Of a stretch of 64,000 bases of DNA, positions 60,287 through 64,000 are shown piece after piece. How positions within the stretch are numbered: the stretch's first letter is position 1; each line of letters begins with the position of its first letter. A program made the position numbers and the translations under genes. The notes under the pieces are model-generated. The model made no database searches and had not been told where the DNA came from. It saw only the letters and a list, made by a program, of their open reading frames with translations. Source of the stretch: Flavobacterium sinopsychrotolerans (GTDB taxonomy: Bacteria; Bacteroidota; Bacteroidia; Flavobacteriales; Flavobacteriaceae); contig NZ_FODN01000008.1 in the NCBI RefSeq assembly GCF_900110375.1, positions 1-64,000 on the forward strand, read 5' to 3'.

Positions 60287-62992
60287 TTAACTATTTTCTG
60301 CTGTATTATAATTGGGTAATGTGAAGATGAGAGTGGCTCCTTCAGCTACATTATCTTCAGCCCAAATTTTACCTTTATGATGTTCAATAATTTGTTTACA
60401 AATGGCTAAACCCAGTCCACTTCCTATGGGTTTTTTTACGTTTTGGTTTCGAGATTGATAGAATTTATCAAAAATGGCTTCAAAATCTTCTTTTTTAATT
60501 CCCTTGCCGTTGTTGTGTATTTTGACTTCGATATTGTCTTTATTTTCATCAATGGAAATCACTATTTTTCCGTCTGTTTCCGAACAGAATTTTATAGCAT
60601 TTGAAACTAAATTATGAATGACCTGAACGATTCTTTCTTCGTCATAAAAAGCTTTTATTTCTTTGGAGGCATCCTCAAATTCAATGCTGATATTTTTGTT
60701 TTTTATTAATTGTTGGAGAGAACCCAATGTGTTTTTAATCGTTCTTGTGATGTTATTTTTAGACAAATAAATCTTTTGTTTTCCAGTTTCAAATTTTTCT
60801 AAATCCAGAATTTTATCAATCAAGCGGTTCAATCGGTCCGACTCGGAAATTATGTTTTGCAAAAACTGCTTTCTCAACTCTTCGGGAATGTCGTCATCAT
60901 CGTGAAGGATTTCGCTTGCGGCACGAATTGCGGTTATTGGCGTTCTCAATTCATGGGTAACCGTGTCTAGAAATTCATCTTTTTGAATGTCTTTATTGAC
61001 TAATTCCTGATTCGCATTTTTGAGTTGTTCTGATATTTTTTTTAATTCATTCGAAGTATCTGTCAACTTTTTATTGATAATGATGTTTTCTTTGGATTCC
61101 TCCAAAATTCGCAATACTTCGGGCAAACTGATTTTGTCTTCTTTGACCACACTCGATATTAATATTTTGGCGGAAGCCGTACCAATATGTCCCGTCAATA
61201 AATTCTCGGCAAATTTTATAAATCGGGCATCTGCTGTGGTAATGTCTTTGTCAATGTTGTATTTTAAATTAAAAATAGTCAGTGCGCGTTTTGTTCGGTC
61301 TTCGCCAAGAAAGCGTTGCAACACTTTTTGAATATCAGAAATATACGCAGTTCCTTTCCATACAAAAGCGTTTTCGTGATTGGTGATGTATTTGTCAATA
61401 TCCACAAACATTTCGGCATAATTGCGTTCTCTGTAATTGCCTTTGAAACTCACTGAAACCGCAGCATAACTCAGAATGTTTATTAATAAGCTCCAAAAAA
61501 CAGCATGTGGAATAGGGTCTAAATAATCCAAACCAAAAAGTTGAAAAGGCTTTAGCAATTCAATTCCCCAAGGCCCTTCCTGAATAAACAGGCTGGTTGA
61601 TTTTGTGATTCCAATAGCGTACGGAATTAGCAGCGTATAAAAACAGGTTAAAAACCCAAGAATAATTCCGGTAACCGCACCATATTTAGAACCTCTTCTC
61701 CAGAATAATGCACCAAAAAAGGAAGGAGCCAGTTGTGCTATAACGACAAAGGAAACCAACCCGATGGAAACCAAAGAATAGTCCAAAATGAATATTCTAT
61801 AGATGGCATACGCCAAAATGATAAGCGAAAAAATTCCTATTTTTCGGCTGTTTACAATCCGTTTACTGTTCTTTTTCTGTGAAGAATTTTCTAGTGAACC
61901 AATGAAGCCATACGGAATCAGTAAGTTGTTACTCAGCATCGTGGCGAGCGCAATTGAAGATACGATAATCATCGAAATGGCTGCTGAAAATCCGCCCAAA
62001 AAAACCATTACTGTCAATACATTATTGTCAAAAAATTGTGGAATCAATAGAGAATACGTATCTGAATTATGCCCTTTTCCTTCAAAAAGAATATTGCCGC
62101 CCCAAGCAATTGGAAAAACAAAAAGGTTGAAAAGTAGCAGGTACAACGGAAAAAGCCAAATCGCTGTTCGGATGTGGGTTTCTTTATTGTTCTCGACAAT
62201 CGCAGTGTGGAATTGTCTTGGCAAAAGGAAAATAGCAAACATCGATAAAATACAAAGAAAGAACCAGTTGATTCCGTTTGTGATGCCGCCAATTGTATTT
62301 TTTTTGTCGAAATCTTTAAGGACAGCCGCTTTTTGATAAATATCATCAAAACCGTCAAAAACAAAATAGGTGACATAAATACCCACGATCAAAAAGAAAA
62401 CTAACTTCAGGATAGATTCCATGGCCACTGCGGTTACTATTCCGCGTCTTTTCTCGGAAGCATCTACATATTTTGTTCCGTAATAGGAAGCAAATAATGC
62501 CAGAGCCATACAAACATAGGTTGTGGTGTCAGTGAAAATATTAGAACTTGCCTGCGTTTTGGTGACAATATGAAAAGTGTCTGAAATTGATTTTAGCTGT
62601 AAAGAAATGTAAGGTAAGATACCAAAAATACAAATGATAGTTACCACTGCTCCCAGAAATCTACTGTTTCCGTATCGTAAAGAAATAAAATCTGCAATAC
62701 TGGAAATTTTATTTACTCTCGAAATTCGGATAATTTTCTTGAGAATAATCATCCACGTTGGGATAATTAATATAGGGCCTAAATAAATGGGTAAATAACT
62801 CAAACCGGATTCTGCAGCAACACCAATACTTCCGTAATAGGTCCAGGCGGTACAATATACGGCTAATGAAAAGGAATAGATGTAGGGATTATTTGTCCAT
62901 TTAGAATGGCTTCTTTTTTCGGACCAATAGGCAATGTAAAAAAGAATCGACAAATAAAGCACTAATATTAATAAGAGTCCAATGCTATTCAT
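60287..62992 (-). CDS. Sodium:solute symporter fused to a histidine kinase (CrbS/CbrA-like)
   Basis: The 901-residue protein has an SSF domain with about 13 membrane helices (1 to about 500, with the motif ISSIADFISLRYGNSRFLG near residue 95), a STAC domain (about 535-640, VWKGTAYISDIQKVLQRFLG), a coiled-coil, HisKA with His680 in VTHELRTPITAI, and a HATPase_c domain (GSGLGLAICKQII). CrbS controls acs in Vibrio and Pseudomonas by sensing acetate; the architecture and the neighbouring acs genes point to the same role here. A small membrane protein gene overlaps its start by 8 bases. Confidence 0.92.
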   Translation of the reverse strand: MNSIGLLLILVLYLSILFYIAYWSEKRSHSKWTNNPYIYSFSLAVYCTAWTYYGSIGVAAESGLSYLPIYLGPILIIPTWMIILKKIIRISRVNKISSIADFISLRYGNSRFLGAVVTIICIFGILPYISLQLKSISDTFHIVTKTQASSNIFTDTTTYVCMALALFASYYGTKYVDASEKRRGIVTAVAMESILKLVFFLIVGIYVTYFVFDGFDDIYQKAAVLKDFDKKNTIGGITNGINWFFLCILSMFAIFLLPRQFHTAIVENNKETHIRTAIWLFPLYLLLFNLFVFPIAWGGNILFEGKGHNSDTYSLLIPQFFDNNVLTVMVFLGGFSAAISMIIVSSIALATMLSNNLLIPYGFIGSLENSSQKKNSKRIVNSRKIGIFSLIILAYAIYRIFILDYSLVSIGLVSFVVIAQLAPSFFGALFWRRGSKYGAVTGIILGFLTCFYTLLIPYAIGITKSTSLFIQEGPWGIELLKPFQLFGLDYLDPIPHAVFWSLLINILSYAAVSVSFKGNYRERNYAEMFVDIDKYITNHENAFVWKGTAYISDIQKVLQRFLGEDRTKRALTIFNLKYNIDKDITTADARFIKFAENLLTGHIGTASAKILISSVVKEDKISLPEVLRILEESKENIIINKKLTDTSNELKKISEQLKNANQELVNKDIQKDEFLDTVTHELRTPITAIRAASEILHDDDDIPEELRKQFLQNIISESDRLNRLIDKILDLEKFETGKQKIYLSKNNITRTIKNTLGSLQQLIKNKNISIEFEDASKEIKAFYDEERIVQVIHNLVSNAIKFCSETDGKIVISIDENKDNIEVKIHNNGKGIKKEDFEAIFDKFYQSRNQNVKKPIGSGLGLAICKQIIEHHKGKIWAEDNVAEGATLIFTLPNYNTAENS

Positions 62993-63179
62993 AATATCTT
63001 TTTATGATTAGGTACGATATGGCGATTGAAAACAGCCATGCCGAGAAGATATAAATGTAGATAATTGGGAATCCAAAAAGTGGTTGCGAACTGTCAAATA
63101 ACAGCAAGAGTGGGACGTTCAAAGCTAATAGCATTAGCATTGAAAGAATAACCAACTTTTGTTCATGTCTCTTTTTCAT
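62985..63179 (-). CDS. Small two-helix membrane protein upstream of the symporter-kinase
   Basis: The 64-residue protein has two hydrophobic segments (about 9-28 and 36-57) separated by FDSSQPLFGFP, with a short basic N-terminus (MKKRHEQK). It overlaps the symporter-kinase gene by 8 bases. Position and topology recall DUF485/DUF4212-type small proteins encoded ahead of acetate symporters (YjcH before ActP), but I do not recognise the family with certainty. A role as a small subunit of the sensor is inference. Confidence 0.7.
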   Translation of the reverse strand: MKKRHEQKLVILSMLMLLALNVPLLLLFDSSQPLFGFPIIYIYIFSAWLFSIAISYLIIKRYYE

Positions 63180-63267
63180 AAGAAGATGCAGTTTGCTTTG
63201 CAGCGGAATGTGCTTTTGTTTTTTAAAGATTCTGTATTCGAACCTGTGCTTTTAAAGTAAAAAATAA

Positions 63268-63297
63268 ACAATCTCTGCAAGTTCATGCAGAGACTGT
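63268..63297 (-). terminator. Terminator downstream of the MFS/small membrane protein operon
   Basis: ACAATCTCTGCA pairs with TGCAGAGACTGT with one mismatch; on the minus strand TTTATTTTTTA follows. It separates the upstream MFS genes from the sensor operon. Confidence 0.8.
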
Positions 63298-63312
63298 CTA
63301 TTGGAAATTTAA

Positions 63313-63537
63313 TTATTTTTTTTCGTCATAATCTCCCATTAAGGCATAGTAACCAAAGGTTCCTAATCCTAAAACGATTAATGGCGTAAGTACAAAAAGG
63401 ATAATAATTCCGAATACTAAATCCTCTTGTTTTCCTGACATAAATTTGGGTAATCCAAAAGTGAAGATGCAAAAATAGGCTGAAGCTACTGCTAATGCGA
63501 TCCAAACTAATCCTAAAACTCTTTTTATTTGATTCAT
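63313..63537 (-). CDS. Small two-helix membrane protein downstream of an MFS carrier
   Basis: I start at the ATG at 63537 (MNQIKRVLGLVWIALA), giving 74 residues with two membrane helices (about 5-27 and 38-62) and a charged tail (GDYDEKK). The frame runs further upstream into the MFS gene, but that part lacks sense. It follows the MFS gene by 10 bases, so the two are cotranscribed. I do not know its function; it may assist the carrier. Confidence 0.7.
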   Translation of the reverse strand: MNQIKRVLGLVWIALAVASAYFCIFTFGLPKFMSGKQEDLVFGIIILFVLTPLIVLGLGTFGYYALMGDYDEKK

Positions 63538-63547
63538 AGCTGTGTTT

Positions 63548-64000
63548 TTATACGTGAGCGTTTTTATCTTTATTTTTAATGTAAACCATTCCAACTACAA
63601 AACTGACTGCAGCAATAACAATTGGATACCAAAGTCCTTCGAGGTAAAATTCAGGATGGCCTAAGTCTTTTGCATTGGTCACAAAATAGGTTGAAATAGC
63701 AGGAAGCAATCCTCCAAAAATACCATTTCCTACGTGGTATGGCAATGACATCGAAGTGTATCTGATTTTTACAGGGAACATTTCAACCAAGAACGCTGCA
63801 ATTGGTCCATAAACCATCGTTACAAATATCACTTGTACAAATACTAGAAATATCAATGCCCAATTGTCACTAGAGTTAATTTTAATAGTTGTTTTGGTGT
63901 CCACTTTTGGTTTACCATCCACAATTATTACTGCTCCGTTTTCTAAATGTACGGTTTTTATTTCTTGAAAAGTAGTTCCATCCACATACTCTTTGTTAGT
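63548..64000 (-). CDS. MFS transporter, MHS-like family (partial, C-terminal end)
   Basis: The frame is open to the window edge; about 150 C-terminal residues are seen. They include three or four membrane segments and the block VYGPIAAFLVEMFPVKIRYT, then SLPYHVGNGIFGG, as in metabolite:H+ symporters (ProP/ShiA type). An extra loop of about 30 polar residues (GAVIIVDGKPKVDTKTT) precedes them. The N-terminus lies beyond the window, so a GTG at 63985 is not the start. Substrate is unknown; organic acids fit the neighbourhood. Confidence 0.85.
   Translation of the reverse strand, partial: TNKEYVDGTTFQEIKTVHLENGAVIIVDGKPKVDTKTTIKINSSDNWALIFLVFVQVIFVTMVYGPIAAFLVEMFPVKIRYTSMSLPYHVGNGIFGGLLPAISTYFVTNAKDLGHPEFYLEGLWYPIVIAAVSFVVGMVYIKNKDKNAHV

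Noticed and set aside
61803..62336. 177-codon plus-strand frame opposite the symporter-kinase gene
   Set aside because: It lies fully inside the SSF domain gene on the other strand and has no recognisable domain.
63983..63985. GTG as start of the last MFS gene
   Set aside because: The frame stays open to the window edge and the visible part lacks the N-terminal half of an MFS carrier, so the gene is cut by the window.
1..64000. CRISPR array, prophage, IS element or integrative element
   Set aside because: No regularly spaced direct repeats, no transposase, integrase, capsid or conjugation genes were found; the repeats are scattered short palindromes.

Overview
The window looks like chromosome of a member of the Flavobacteriaceae, most probably Flavobacterium. 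The basis is an AT-rich sequence, an almost complete lack of Shine-Dalgarno sites, several -7 boxes of the form TAnnTTTG with an upstream TTG (the Bacteroidetes sigma-A promoter), a SusC/SusD pair, a type IX secretion (T9SS) type A sorting domain, a mevalonate cluster and many family-specific genes (DUF4407, DUF4374, DUF885, DUF456). I see no prophage, insertion sequence, integron, CRISPR array or rRNA. The accessory DNA is made of small pieces: short palindromic repeats and single-domain GIY-YIG nuclease genes.

Layout. 1-800: the 3' end of a tRNA followed by two tandem copies of a roughly 386-bp unit, each with a terminator, a small GIY-YIG nuclease gene and a pair of hairpins that include a tRNA T-loop-like sequence. 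834-9335: housekeeping and small genes (DUF456, a lipoprotein pair, a membrane glycosyltransferase and flippase-like pair, ruvC, hemW, a third GIY-YIG gene between two palindromes, a cyclase-family hydrolase, MmcQ/YjbR, a PH-SHOCT protein). 9443-14455: a TonB-dependent receptor, a DUF4374 lipoprotein and a divergent AraC regulator, probably a siderophore or iron uptake locus. 14590-19492: DUF4407, pckA, DUF423 and a saccharopine dehydrogenase-like enzyme. 19554-22023: a BlaI/BlaR-type regulatory operon with a likely BlaI operator. 22280-29513: peptidases, tRNA-Leu(UAG), a DUF937 protein and an NTF2-like protein. 29598-34140: pseudouridine synthase, UbiA prenyltransferase, mevalonate-type kinase, a short antitoxin-like ORF and mvaD; tspO is divergent. 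34969-37711: a CarboxypepD_reg protein, a flavoprotein and a glycerophosphodiesterase.

37792-55971 is a complete starch/maltodextrin utilisation locus. A minus-strand arm encodes an MFS sugar importer, beta-phosphoglucomutase, a GH65 phosphorylase and two GH13 enzymes. A LacI regulator follows, and a plus-strand arm encodes SusC, SusD, a SusE-like lipoprotein and a secreted GH13 enzyme with a T9SS tail. Starch would be cut at the surface, bound by SusD/SusE, imported by SusC, trimmed in the periplasm, taken up by the MFS carrier, phosphorolysed by GH65 and passed to glycolysis through PgmB.

56083-64000 holds acetyl-CoA synthetase, a propionyl-CoA synthetase-like enzyme, a single-domain response regulator, a sodium-solute-symporter/histidine-kinase fusion, small membrane proteins and the end of an MFS carrier. 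The set resembles the CrbS/CbrA type of acetate and short-chain acid control.

The most unusual signal is the recurrence of several short palindrome families. They lie between genes, at a stop codon, inside three protein-coding genes, and next to every GIY-YIG gene of the window.
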